Source: Cotesia glomerata
Lineage: Eukaryota > Arthropoda > Insecta > Hymenoptera > Braconidae
Direction: 5' to 3'
Length of the DNA: 64,000 bases
NCBI RefSeq assembly: GCF_020080835.1
Contig: NC_058162.1
Coordinates: 27,676,758-27,740,757, forward strand
The notes below the pieces were generated by a model. The model ran no database searches, was not told the DNA's origin, and worked only from the letters and a program-made list of their open reading frames with translations. A program made the position numbers and the translations under genes. Of this stretch, positions 35,437 through 46,198 are shown piece by piece; position 1 is the stretch's first letter; every line of letters starts with the position of its first letter.

Positions 35437-35690
35437 CAGGCGCGCAAATTACCCACGGAGAGTTACATACTGACATACTGACATACTGACATACAAGTGA
35501 AGCTAATAAAAAAATAATTATTTATAAATATTATAAATACGGGGAATCAGAGTTCGATTTCGAAGAGCGAGCCTGAGAAACGGCTACCAGAACCAAGGAA
35601 GGCCGCAGGCGTGCAGATTACCCACGGAGAGTTACTGACAAACTGACAAACTGACAAACAAACAAACTGACATACAAGTGAAGCTAATAT
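35437..35690 (+). ncRNA. 18S rRNA-derived fragments in a repeat
   Basis: The stretch 35539-35625 is recognisable 18S rRNA: GGGGAATCAGAGTTCGATTT, GAGCCTGAGAAACGGCTACC, AACCAAGGAAGGC, GCAGGC and ATTACCC in the right order, with scattered substitutions. An upstream partial copy starts at 35437 with CAGGCGCGCAAATTACCCAC. Each fragment is followed by CACGGAGAGTTAC, a (CTGACATA)n or (CTGACAAA)n run and AAGTGAAGCTAAT. So part of 18S has been captured by a repeat and duplicated. Only the region corresponding to roughly 18S positions 370-460 is present; not functional rRNA. Confidence 0.85.
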
Positions 35691-35765
35691 AAAGCGTGTA
35701 AAAAATGCTTGCCGTAAGATGGACGGTGTGGCTTAATGTATATAGAATAATTAAGAGTGGAACCC

Positions 35766-36677
35766 AGGTGATTCTCTGTAAGGATGTTTTTTGCTGTCCC
35801 AGGTATTTGTTTATTAGAAAAATTGTTATTTTGTTACTAAAAAAAATTTATTACGAAAGTAAAAAAACATTTCTATTTGGAGCATTGAAAACTAAAATGG
35901 AATAAGTTTTGGTTTTTTTGCTATAAATTCGTAAACCACCGAAATGTCAGTCCCCTGAGCTGTCCCAGTCCCAAAATTAAAACTTTAAGATTAAATTTTA
36001 AGTTATTCGTCAATAATATATAATTTGATCCATAATGTTTATAAACTTGATTAGTTAACTAACAATCTTCTTCAATAAAAAGTACCGAAAGTTAATTTGT
36101 TTCATTAAATTCATTAAACCAAAGTTTGTCCCAGGCATTTTAAGATCAGTCCCCTGCCAGAAGTTCAAAGCCAAAAAAAAAATCCAGCGTGTTATTTTAC
36201 CTTTTGTAAGATTTATAAGGATCTAACTAGCCTTGAGTTAATAACCATAGGGCTGTTAGCGCTTTATCGTCATTTTATTTAGTGTCAAAGCACCGTTTGT
36301 ACTGGAAATATGTTTCTGGGCCACTTTAAAACTCAGTCTCCTGGCAGCTATTTTTGTTTATAATTTATTTATAAAATTCGATCCATAAGTCTTAATATTA
36401 TTCTAATTAATGTAAACATTCATTGAGAACTTAAAAAGTTGAATGCATTGAAATAGTTTGTTTTGATTTTTCTCAATTTGGTAAAATCAGTCCCCTGTCA
36501 TGTTATATGGCAAAAGATACACAAAATATCGAAAAAGCAAAAATTAATTCGGCTGTTTATTTATTATAATTGAGCTGATAGTTTTGTAGCCCTTGTTAAT
36601 TTTTTCTAATAAAATCAAAAAATAATTTGGTCGGACAATTTTGGACAGATTTAAGACGTCCTTACAGAGAATCACCC
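35766..36677. mobile_element. nested TIR element with repeated CAGTCCCCTG word
   Basis: Left end GGTGATTCTCTGTAAGGA at 35767 and its exact inverse at 36659-36676. The word CAGTCCCCTG (one variant CAGTCTCCTG) occurs near 35948, 36148, 36335 and 36488, spaced about 150-200 bp. Open frames crossing it (35705-35905 plus, 36544-36777 minus) span the ends and are not genes. Confidence 0.7.
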
Positions 36678-37378
36678 ATATACTGTAATTTTTCGAATTT
36701 TCTTTTTTCCGTGTTTCATAACTTTCAAACGGATCATCTGGTTTGATCGAAATAAATGGCATTCCAAAGGGTTTCATTGCTCTTAGATTTCTGATACTAC
36801 TTTAAAGAATTTGAGCCGATAAATTTTGAGAAATCTCAAAATAATATTTCCAAAAATTCGTTTTTTTGGAATATCTTCTGAACGGTTCGACCGATCGATT
36901 TCAAAAACTAATGAGCTTTTAACCTCAAAAAGCTACGTTGATCGCCATCGATTCGGTTAAAATCGGTTGATTTGTTCGTGAGATATCGTTGTCGGAGAAA
37001 ATTGAAAAAAAAGTTTTTTTTTTTAGAATTTTTATAAAATTTTTAGTCTGAGCAGTTCACGCTCTAAGATTGTTCAAAAATCTAAAAAATCTGCGTTGAA
37101 TGCCGTAAACCTTAACAAAATCGGTTGATTCATTCAAAAGTTATTGCAGTTTGAAAATTCCAAAAATAATGTTTTATGAAACTTCTATCAAACTTTTGAG
37201 GTCAAGAGCACACAAAAGATTTTTTTTTTGAGCTCGTATAGCTGAAAATAACACAAAATTACATTTTGAGCTCAGAAGAGCTCAAAACAAAAATAAGTAA
37301 AATGTTGAGCGCTTAGGTATGAAGTTAGCGGAAAGTTGCAGGGATGCCTTTTAGGGTCAACCGTTTTCCTAATTTTTT

Positions 37379-38836
37379 TTTAAGCTTCTTGGTTAGAAAA
37401 AAAAATTCAAAACGATTGACACTGTTAATTTTCCATAAGAGAAGAAATTTAAAATATTTACAAGTACTGAAAAAAATTCTAATGCTTTTTAATTAGCTTT
37501 TTAGTAGATTTCATAGAAATCTAACTATTGCATTGGTCCTCATGACGGAACTTTTGAAAAATTTTGCTATATTTCGACTCAGCTCGTCAAGCGAATTCAG
37601 AAAATGCATATGGTTCAAAAGTTTATATATGTATGTATTTATATATATATATATTTATATATATATGGGATATAACGCGGCTTGTCAGGACGATAGCGTC
37701 GCCAATTTACAACGGATTTCTACCAAACTCAACATACTTATTCTACAGATAAATACCAAAGTCAAGTTCGAAGATGAGCTTAATCGGTCAAGTAATTTAG
37801 AAATACCAGGATTTCAAAATTTTGAAAATCATAAAAATTCATATTTCTTCACTTTCGAACTCGAATAACTTTTGAATGGGATAACTTATTGCAATTCTGT
37901 AAATTGCATCCGAAAGCTCTTTAAATAAGCTTTAATGTGAGTACCATGTCATATGTGTAGTCTCAAAATTATGCCCCATTCCCCTATGCCAATTATGAAA
38001 TTTGCTATTGCACTGGTTTTAGTATTTGTCCGTCGATATATATTTTTGTCGATTGCATATAAGTTAAAAGCCCTAGTTCTGTATACAATCTTCGTTATAT
38101 TTTTTTCTATTCATGATGAAATCTACTTCCATTTCGGCTGCCGAATGGTCTTTTTTTTATTATTATGCCAAGAAATTAAATGGCAAAAATAAAAAAAAAA
38201 GATAAAAATTTTATTTCTTTATCACTCGTTTCAATTTCAACGATCCACACTACATTTATTCCATTAAAATCAACCAGTGTCGAAATAATCAATCGGTATA
38301 AAGTTTTTTTTTTATCGCTCACAAAATATCGCCGGTAAAATTTATACCGGCGTCAAAAGTTGATGTGACTGGGTTCAGAATAATAAATCAACTTTATACC
38401 CCAATTACTCATAAACTCAGCATACAAATTCCGTTCGTCTAAGAATTAATGATTTATAAGCTTTTATTATCAGTAAAAAAAATGTAATAAAAATTCAAAG
38501 CTTAATTAAAATAAATAATTTAAAGTAAAGCAAAGTAATTAATTTTAAATTCATTTTTTTGATGTAAAGAAAAAACTTCTTGAACTAAAAAAATTTATTT
38601 GATTAAAAAATTCTTTGTCTTGATTCAAGTTAATTTTTTTTTAGTGTATTATATCTAAATAAAAAAAAATTTTTATTAAAATAGATCATTATTAAAATAA
38701 ATCTATTTAAATCTCCCTGATCGGATTTCGCAAAAATAAATTAATCGTTTCTGAGGATTAAAAAAAATAATTGAAATTTTGAGTACCCGAAAAAAAAAAA
38801 AAAAAAAAAAAAAAATGATTAGACAGTACGACTCAC
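37379..38836. other. intron stretch with microsatellites, no supported gene
   Basis: AT-rich. Contains a (TA)-rich run near 37623-37665 and an A26 tract at 38790-38815 just past the next exon's donor. A 111-codon frame at 37533-37868 crosses the (TA) run (Y-I-Y-I-Y) and shows no domain. A perfect short palindrome with arms CGCCGGTA/TACCGGCG lies at 38330-38352. Confidence 0.45.
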
Positions 38837-38986
38837 CTGGGATAAAAATCCAGCGACGTCGATTGCACTGTTAACTCGAGGTCTCGAGGATCTGGGCCAA
38901 CCCTGGCTGGAACTTCCTCCTGCGGCGCCTCCACCCCCACCGGCACTGTCCAGGGAATCCACGTGATGGTTCGACCAATGCAGATG
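38837..38986 (-). CDS. FN3-transmembrane gene, Gly/Ser-rich cytoplasmic exon
   Basis: A 150-bp (50-codon) minus-strand exon between acceptor GATTTGCAG and the strong donor CCCAG|GTGAGT. It begins and ends on complete codons. The translation opens H-L-H-W-S-N-H-H-V-D-S-L-D, has a Gly/Ala/Ser-rich run (residues 15-27), then S-R-P-R-V-N-S and ends D-V-A-G-F-L-S-Q. Its GC content stands out sharply against the flanking AT-rich intron. It follows the transmembrane exon (52638-52850), also phase 0, so it belongs to the cytoplasmic side. The apparent Met upstream is intronic. The W-x-N-H-H-V-D-S-L-D segment looks like a short conserved motif, but I do not recognise its function. Confidence 0.78.
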
Positions 38987-39429
38987 CTGCAAATCGTTCA
39001 TCAGCTCATATCAAATCATACGTCACTCTAAATTTATCATATCTATTTTTTATACCAAAGTATAAATTTATGTCTTTTAATTAAAAACCTTGTTTTTCAT
39101 TTTACCACGTCCTGGATCATCCGGACATGACAGTCCGCAATTCTGTCACGAGTTGCAGTTTAATCTGTCGAATTTATCGAGTTTTATGTTACCGGATAGA
39201 AATTTTATCAACAATAATCGTTCGATCAAATTAATATCTCTGCACAGAAAAAATTTTCTTGAATTAATAAATTTATTATTTTTAAATTCAATAAATCTTT
39301 ATTAAATTAGTGTCATTGCAAAGGTCTTAACTTGAATTTATGCCTCTTCAAGGTTTCATTTCATTCTCACCGATAGTCAATTTATTATGATAAGTATTTA
39401 AGCTGCATTCAAAAATTATCTATCTCTAA

Positions 39430-40093
39430 ATAGATAATTTAAAAATGACCTTATATCTCGTGAACTATTGACATTTTTATAGAAATAAGCTCACCCCGAT
39501 ATTACAATCATCGAGACCTTTCATTTGAGTACCCACATCAATTTTTCATATATTTTATATATTTATATATTCCACAAATTTCATATATATAAAATATAAA
39601 AGAAAATTCCATGTGGGTACTTAAATGAAATGTCTTGATGAGTGTAACATTGAGATGAGCTTATATCTTTAAAATGTCAAAAGTTCGCAAGATACAAGGT
39701 CATCTCTCAATTATATTAAATTGCACTGTACTTTCTTAACTATTGACATTTTTAAAGATATAAGCTCATCCCGATGATACACTCATCAAGAGTTTTCATT
39801 TGAGTACCCACATGCATTTTTAATATATTTTTGATATCTTCATATATATAATATATATATAAATATATGAAATATATGAAAAATTGATGTGGGTACTCAA
39901 ATGAAAGGTCTCGATGAGTGTAACATCGAAATAAGTTATATCTTAAAAAATGTCAATAGTTAAGAAATGACATTGTATTTTGTGAACTATTGACATTTTT
40001 AAAGATATAAGCTCACTTCGATATTACACTCATCAAGACCTTTCATTTGAGTACCCACATCAATTTTTCATATATTTATATATTTCACAAGTA

Positions 40094-40141
<48 letters not shown>

Positions 40142-40593
40142 AAAAATGCCATGTGGGTACTTAAATAAAAAGTCTCGATGAGTGTAACATCGAAATAAGT
40201 TTATATCTTAAAAAATGTCAATAGTTAAGAAATGACATTGTATTTTGTGAACTATTGACATTTTTAAAGATATAAGCTCACTTCGATATTACACTCATCA
40301 AGACCTTTCATTTGAGTACCCACATCAATTTTTCATATATTTATATATTTCACAAATACCATATATATTAAATATATAAAAAATGCCATGTGGGTACTTA
40401 AATAAAAAGTCTCGATGAGTGTAACATCGAAATAAGTTTATATCTTTTAAAATGTCAATAGTTAAAAATGACATTGTATTTTGTGAACTATTGACATTTT
40501 TAAAGATATAAGCTCACTCCGATGTTACACTCATCAAGACCTTTCATTTGAGTACCCACATCAATTTTCATATATTTATATATTTCACAAGTA

Positions 40594-40637
<44 letters not shown>

Positions 40638-41220
40638 AAAAATGCCATGTGGGTACTTAAATAAAAGTCTCGATGAGTGTAACATCGAAATAAGTTTATA
40701 TCTTAAAAATGTCAATAGTTAAGAAATGACATTGTATTTTGTGAACTATTGACATTTTTAAAGATATAAGCTCACTTCGATATTACACTCATCAAGACCT
40801 TTCATTTGAGTACCCACATCAATTTTTCATACATTTTATATATTTATATATTTCACAAATACCATATATATTAAATATATAAAAAATGCCATGTGGGTAC
40901 TTAAATAAAAAGTCTCGATGAGTGTAACATCGAAATAAGTTTATATCTTTAAAAATGTCAATAGTTAAGAAATGACATTGTATTTTGTGAACTATTGACA
41001 TTTTTAAAGATATAAGCTCACTCCGATGTTACACTCATCAAGACCTTTCATTTGAGTACCCACATCAATTTTTTCATATATTTATATATATTATATATAT
41101 ATATGTATATATGAAAAATATATGAAAAATGCATGTGGGTACTCAAATGAAAGCTTTCTTGATGAGTGTAACATCAGGATGAGCTTATATCTTTAAAAAC
41201 GTCAATATTTAAGAAAGTAC
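39430..41220. repeat. palindromic tandem array 2, seven units
   Basis: Same family as array 1. GAGTACCCACAT recurs at 39527, 39802, 40049, 40314, 40550, 40808 and 41054. Every unit is a fold-back around a (TA)n or TTTATATATT centre, with long (TA)n runs at 40097-40135 and 40597-40632. Left (39363-39430) and right (41205-41280) flanks match those of array 1, so both loci are copies of one seven-unit element. Open frames at 40500-40715 and 40819-41001 are repeat-derived. Confidence 0.88.
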
Positions 41221-41280
41221 AGTGCAATTTAACAAAGTCATTATTCAATAAAACAAAATATTATTTATCTATAGTTTACA

Positions 41281-41770
41281 CACTGAGAGAAAAATATGGT
41301 CAACTGAACTAGGAAAATTTAGTTAAATAGCATCACCACTATTTAATTGCAGTTCTTGTACCTAACATTATTTATTATATTGAACCCCAATAGATAGTTA
41401 CTTAAACTATTTTCAGTTAAATATCAGCTTGATAGCCATCTTGATTAACTTTAATTCAAAAAACAGAAAAAATAATTCGGATAGCTCGGACCGGGAATCG
41501 AACCCGGATCTTTTGGTTACGAACTAAGGGCTCTTCCAGTTTAGCTATCTGAGACGTTGTCCGTAAAACCTTTCAGTCACCTAATATCTTTTCCGTTCGA
41601 TTAACACGATAACATAAACATATTTATTAAAATATAGTCGATATAACTATTTATCAATAGTTACTTAAACTAATGCATAGTTTGAGTAACTACAAAAAAA
41701 AAATTCAGAAAACTATATTTTCATAATTGTGATGTTATGATTCAGTTAACTATGCACTTTTCTCTCAGTG
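41281..41770. mobile_element. CACTGAGAGAAAA-ended TIR element (490 bp) with tRNA-like core
   Basis: Ends are CACTGAGAGAAAAATATGG and GCACTTTTCTCTCAGTG, with a CA duplication (41279-41280 and 41771-41772). The interior repeats a word like TAGTTACTTAAACTA. A tRNA-like sequence on the minus strand sits in the middle. Confidence 0.82.
41481..41554 (-). ncRNA. tRNA-derived sequence inside a TIR element
   Basis: Minus strand: GATAGCTAAACTGGAAGAGC (D-arm/A-box) and CCGGGTTCGATTCCCGG (perfect T-arm/B-box). Acceptor strands do not match well, so not a working tRNA. Its 3' part CCGAGCTATC also occurs at 34632-34641. Confidence 0.65.
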
Positions 41771-41878
41771 CAATGCTCTAAATCAAGACCAAAATATTCT
41801 TCAATTTTTTTATCGTCTTTCTATAAATGTTTTTAAGTAGAATATTGTACTTGAATCAAGATACTTTTTTTCTGTGCA

Positions 41879-42589
41879 GATAAATTTTTTATCGTCATAA
41901 ATTATTGTTTGATCAAGTTATTATCACTGTATTTTACTTGGTATCACACTATGTACGATCTATAGAAACATATGGAGACGTATAATGGAAGCGTGGAAGT
42001 ATAAAGATTGATGTGATAACTTAATCCCCTATGATTCTTACATTTTATGTCTAAATTTGGTGGTAAACACTTTTAGTCCGTCATAAATCCGATAAAAGAT
42101 TATTTCTTCCACGAGAATGTAATTTGCGCGCGCAAGCTATCACGCCTAGTAATGTGGTGTTTTATATTACAAATAAATTGGTTTCACATACACTTCATCT
42201 ATATTTTTAATATTAAGCTAATTTTAAACTCGGAACTTTTTAAAGTAAAATATTCAGGGTAGTTTTCAAGAAAATTATTGTATAAGTTTGTAGAGATAAC
42301 TTGAGTTATAATAAAGCTGAGCGGACGGAAAGTAATTTTAAAGAAAGTTTTGTGAATTTTACTTTTTTTTTCAAAGAGGATGATAAAATTTATCTCTTGA
42401 TCAGTTTTGGGTTATAATAATTATTTCTTCTCAATTTTTCAGTGAATTTGCAAAATTTTTATATAGTTAAAAGAAATTTCTAAAAAAATGATTTTTCACA
42501 TAATATTTATAACTTTTATAATATAATTTTAACATTTAAAAGTTATCTAAAGTAATTTGATTAAAAAAAAAACAATAATGTATTTATTC
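41879..42589. other. intron stretch, no supported feature
   Basis: AT-rich. A short GCGCGCGCAAGC segment near 42126 echoes the palindrome at 35058 but no longer copy is visible. Confidence 0.4.
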
Positions 42590-42808
42590 CACGAAAAAAA
42601 GAAAAATTACAGTTTCAGATTGTAATTATTACAGATTTTATTAGAATTACATTATATAATGTGATATTTATTTTGAAAGCTCTGAAAATTAACATTCAAA
42701 GTTTGAATTTAGAAGAATTTTATTTCGAACTGCAATTTTTCTTGTTTTGAATACGACGGGACACTTATTACTATTTATAATGTAATTTTTCGAGTTTTTT
42801 TTTCCGTG
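42590..42808. mobile_element. 219-bp MITE, relative of the 34205 element
   Basis: Ends CACGAAAAAAAGAAAAATT and AATTTTTCGAGTTTTTTTTT then CCGTG. The interior shares TTACAGTTT, ATTACAGATTTTATTAGAATT and GAAAGCTCTGAAAATTAA with 34206-34430 in inverse order. Confidence 0.75.
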
Positions 42809-42927
42809 TATATTATATAATTGCGAAGAATCAAAAATTTCAAGCCTGAAATTGAAATAAATTAACCTCTAACGGTTTATTGTTTACTACCATAGTCCGC
42901 CATTTTAAGACCACACTATACTCAGCG

Positions 42928-42935
42928 TGACGTCA
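42928..42935. promoter_or_regulatory. consensus CRE palindrome TGACGTCA
   Basis: A perfect 8-bp CRE within CAGCGTGACGTCACTTAAGG, at the edge of a nested repeat block and next to a CCGCCATTTTAAG stretch. Sequence match only; no gene start is seen nearby. Confidence 0.25.
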
Positions 42936-43027
42936 CTTAAGGCCTCCCCTCGCGGTTTATAAAATACCGTAAATTTTCGGTATTAATGCGATTACCATAA
43001 ATTTACCGTTATAATTTTGAAATAATA

Positions 43028-44782
43028 AGGTAAAGTACCCAGTAGTTGAACAGATTTCAAAGTAAAACATATTTGACTCTACTTTTAATATATAAAGATG
43101 TAATTATTAGTTCAAATTAGTGATTTTGATGAAAATGTAAAGAATTTTAAATTGATTGAAGCGCAAAATAACAAAGATAATTGGTTATTTATATTTTGAC
43201 AACGTTTTTAAAAAAGACTATGAAAGGAGTAGTAGTTGAACAATCAATTCTGATAAGCCGCAGTAGTTGAACACTCCGGGAGCAGTAGTTGAACTAATAA
43301 AATATATGGCAATAGGCGCACCAAAAATTTTCAACGTTTTATTGAAATATCAAAAGAAATATAAAATACTATTGAATAATATTAAAAATAATACTGTGAA
43401 TATTTAATATGTTCATTTAAAAATGATAAATATTTTTATTTAATTTTTTAATTACATTTTTTATGAATGACAAAGCAAATTTTCAATCATAAATCAAAAA
43501 AACTCCATTCAAAACGTTCATTAATTTTTAATTACACTAATTTTTAGTCATAAAACTTATTTAAATTGCAGTAATTAATACAAATCACAATTCTGATCAC
43601 TAGTCTATAAACCTATTAGAGCCCTAGTAGAAATAATCGAGTTTTCACTGGATATAAACCAGTAACTGGCCAGTGATATCGAGTAAAAACTTGAAATCGC
43701 GCCACCTACAACTAAGTCATAAACATTGGTTACACCGACAGTGTATCTTTAATAGTGTGTGTATGTTTGTTTATTTTTTTTGTTAACCTGTACGCATCAT
43801 TATTGTAATTATTATTATTAAAAAACAGTATAAATCAATCAAACTTAGTGTTTATTAACGTGTAAATAATTTCCAGTATATATTTCAAAATGGATGCAGT
43901 GAAAAAAAATGCCACAATATATAAATTGCGACTGTGGGTATTAAAAACAAATCTCCAATTCAAAATAATTATTTTCTTATTCTATTGTTAGATTTATTAT
44001 TAGTCTATCAGTCTAATGATGTTATCTATTTTATAATGTACACATAAATGAAACTTTTTTATATCATATCGTTTATTAAACATTATTTTGAATTTATTTG
44101 ACAATTTTAATAACGCCTAATAACCTCAGAATTCGAAACTGACAGTTTCACTAAAGCCGCCATAATGTTTTGTTAGATCTCTAGTAAAACTGGCCAGTTA
44201 CTAGACAGAAACTTGATATTACACTGGCCAGTTACTGGTTTAAGTCTAGTAAAACTGGCCAGTTACTGGCTAAAAACTTGATTTCATTTCTACTAGGGAG
44301 GTTATAGTACTGTTAAATTTATACGGCCTCAGCCTGTTCAGGTTATGGGTACCGCTTTGAAAATTTCGAGGTATAGTTGAACGCTAAAATTTAATATAAA
44401 AATTATAGTTTATGTCTTTGCAAAAAATATATGTTATTCAGAAAAGACTGTTTCATTAGATGGTACAATTTTTTTTACTTAAAATGATGATATACCGTTT
44501 TTTTGACTGATTGTTCGGTTTACGATTTAGTACCTTTTTCATGAAAAAAATAGCATCTATCGACGATTCTCGACATGTCAACTTTCAAGTTAATAAAAAT
44601 ATAATTGTTTTGATTTATAATTGAAAAAACTTAGAGAAATCAATTACTGTATCATTTAATAATTATAATATGCGCATATTACTCATAATAAATTTACGGA
44701 TTTTGTATTATAACAATTCGAAAAGTCTGTTCAACTACTGGTCCCATTTTTACAAGTGTTCAAGTACTGGGTACTTTACCTT
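43028..44782. mobile_element. nested TIR element with AGTAGTTGAAC words
   Basis: Left AAGGTAAAGTACCCAGTAGT and right ACTGGGTACTTTACCTT are inverse. CAGTAGTTGAAC occurs at about 43040, 43264 and 43288 with a related TAGTAGTTGAAC at 43230. The inverse TGTTCAACTACTGG occurs once, near 44731. It contains another nested element at 43623-44298. Confidence 0.78.
43623..44298. mobile_element. innermost TIR element with AACTGGCCAGT words
   Basis: Ends CCTAGTAGAAATAATCGAG and its imperfect inverse AAATCATTTCTACTAGG-like sequence at 44281-44298. CCAGTAACTGGCCAGT or its inverse appears four times, all within the outer 120 bp at both ends. Confidence 0.75.
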
Positions 44783-45144
44783 ACTGTATTTCTGGGGTTA
44801 TTTTGGCCAGTTTTTTTACTATAGTTATACAGCATTTCTACCGTACTTTTGCTGCAAAATTCAGGAATAATACGATAAAATTACCGTAAAACTCTAGAAA
44901 TTTTACCGTAAAAAATTTATGTATTAACTATAATATTACTATAATTTTACAATAATAAAATTGTATTTCTACGGTAAAAATACCGAAGATATACTGTAAT
45001 TTTGCCGCGTTTATACTGATATAATTAAAAATATAATGTTTTCTACCGTAAGATGGACGGTGGTGTTTATTACTCGGTGGGTCTTATTAGGTGACTGAGT
45101 AAATAGTTAGTAAATAATTAGTAGACTGAGTAAATACTGTAAGA

Positions 45145-45648
45145 CGCTCAGAGAGATTAGCAGCTAAGAAAAATAAGAAAAATTTCAAATTACCTAATTT
45201 TACAACGACGCAGTACGAATGTTCATTTGTCGTTACAGTTATTCGTCTGTGGGCGGAATTACCGGCAGATATCATTGACTCTGCGAGTCTAGAGAGTTTC
45301 AAAAATAAAATGTATGACTATCTGTTTAAGTTGGATGGTTAGTAGTATTCGATCGTGATAAATCGAGATAAGAATATGGTTAAATCGAATGATGTATTTG
45401 ATCTCTTAAATTTAATTAATTTTTAATGTTTATTCTTGTCACTTAGATAGATTTTAAGTTATTAGTTACTATATCATTAGTGGTGATGTTAATAACAATG
45501 ATAGCTCTTAGCGATAGTTTTTATAGTTTATACTCATTGTTTATAATATCTTTATATTGTATTATTAAATTTTGTACTTTTGTAAAACTTGCCATCTGGC
45601 CAGCAGGCTTTGGCATAAATAAAGTGAATCTGAAATCTGAAATCTGAA
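45145..45648 (+). pseudogene. 3' fragment of a non-LTR retrotransposon
   Basis: An open frame of 65 codons ends at TAG 45340-45342. It reads ...R-L-W-A-E-L-P-A-D-I-I-D-S-A-S-L-E-S-F-K-N-K-M-Y-D-Y-L-F, the typical LINE RT C-terminus (W-N-x-L-P ... F-K-x-x-L). A ~280-bp 3' UTR follows, with CAGGCTTTGGCATAAATAAA, and ends in an (ATCTGAA)n tail at 45628-45648. The 5' part is missing; a stop at 45127 and altered sequence precede it. Minus-strand frames here are shadows. Confidence 0.8.
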
Positions 45649-45663
45649 TAGTTACGGATAATG

Positions 45664-45736
45664 TTTCTGATAGCTCAACTGGTAGAGCCTTTGGCACGTA
45701 ATTGAATGATCCGGGTTCCAATCCCGGTCTGGACTA
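45664..45736 (+). ncRNA. tRNA-derived sequence
   Basis: D-arm GCTCAACTGGTAGAGC is perfect and the T-arm CCGGGTTCCAATCCCGG pairs, but the anticodon arm is poor and the acceptor imperfect. It lies just 3' of the LINE tail. Probably a tRNA relic or SINE head. Confidence 0.6.
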
Positions 45737-46198
45737 AAAAAAATGATAATAATAATAATAGAGAAATTAATTTATTAACCTCTTAAAATCGATTTATGAT
45801 AATTTATAATGTTATAAAAAAAATTTTAAGCTATTGAAAAATCGTAGTAAAGCAGCATATTTTTGGTATTTTACCGGTAATAGAAATGAGGGATCTTCTT
45901 TTCCGGTTTTTTGCTGCAATAGTGCCGCAGATATACAGTAAATATGCGGTACATTTACGGTTTAAATGCTGTTAATATACCGTAATTTTTCTATTGTAAT
46001 GCCGTAAATATTCTGAATTTATTTCGTAATAATTCGGTAAAAAAACTGGCTAAAATAACTGAAGTATTAAGGTAAACATACAGCATTTATATCGTATAAA
46101 TACCGAATCTTTGTGGCATTTCCAAAACCGTGAGGGTCTTTTCATGTAAATAAACAAAACTATTCCTTCTTCATTCTTCAATCATTAATTAAATTATT

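Larger units (their letters stand above)
34205..36713. mobile_element. CACGGAAAAAAG-ended TIR element (2.5 kb), composite
   Basis: Ends are CACGGAAAAAAGAAAACTCG and its near-perfect inverse CGAATTTTCTTTTTTCCGTG, with the next TIR bases AAAAATTACAG also shared. TT sits on each side. It carries a tRNA-like sequence (34571-34643), a fold-back (34811-35363), rRNA-derived fragments (35437-35640) and another TIR element (35766-36677). A 219-bp deletion relative, 42590-42808, has the same ends. Confidence 0.82.
33989..37378 (-). mobile_element. GGGAAGTT-ended element, copy 2, split by a 2.5-kb insertion
   Basis: Left part 33989-34204 runs from AACTTCCCACTAAG through a (TG)n tract (34125-34198). The right part resumes at 36714 with TTTCATAACTTTCAAACGG and ends TAGGGTCAACCGTTTTCCT near 37371. 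Same element as 30209-31078 in reverse orientation, more diverged. The interruption is the element at 34205-36713. Confidence 0.8.
39241..41878. mobile_element. TGCACAG-ended inverted-repeat element holding array 2
   Basis: Left TGCACAGAAAAAATTTTCTTG at 39241 and right CTTGAATCAAG...TTTTTTTCTGTGCA ending at 41878 are inverse. The sequences outside both ends, each with a TCGATCAAATTA-like stretch (39197-39240 and 41879-41925), are diverged direct copies of each other. So either the element caused a flank duplication or the locus was tandemly duplicated. It carries palindromic array 2 and another nested element. Confidence 0.55.
42945..46130. mobile_element. outer TIR element of a four-level nest (TACCGTAA words)
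   Basis: Left GGCCTCCCCTCGCGGTTTAT and right AAACCGTGAGGGTCTT are degenerate inverse ends. Between them, on both sides of later insertions, the sequence is crowded with the words TACCGTAA, TTTACGGT and TACCGTA. It is broken by the element 43028-44782 and carries a LINE fragment (45145-45648) and a tRNA-like sequence (45664-45736). Confidence 0.6.

Noticed and set aside
37533..37868. 111-codon plus-strand frame
   Set aside because: Crosses a (TA)n run giving Y-I-Y-I-Y, has no domain and no splice or promoter context.
37953..38192. 79-codon plus-strand frame with hydrophobic residues
   Set aside because: Hydrophobicity reflects T-rich DNA; no supporting signals.
45087..45302. minus-strand frames at 45087-45302 and 45521-45721
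   Set aside because: Shadows of the LINE 3' fragment and its UTR on the plus strand.
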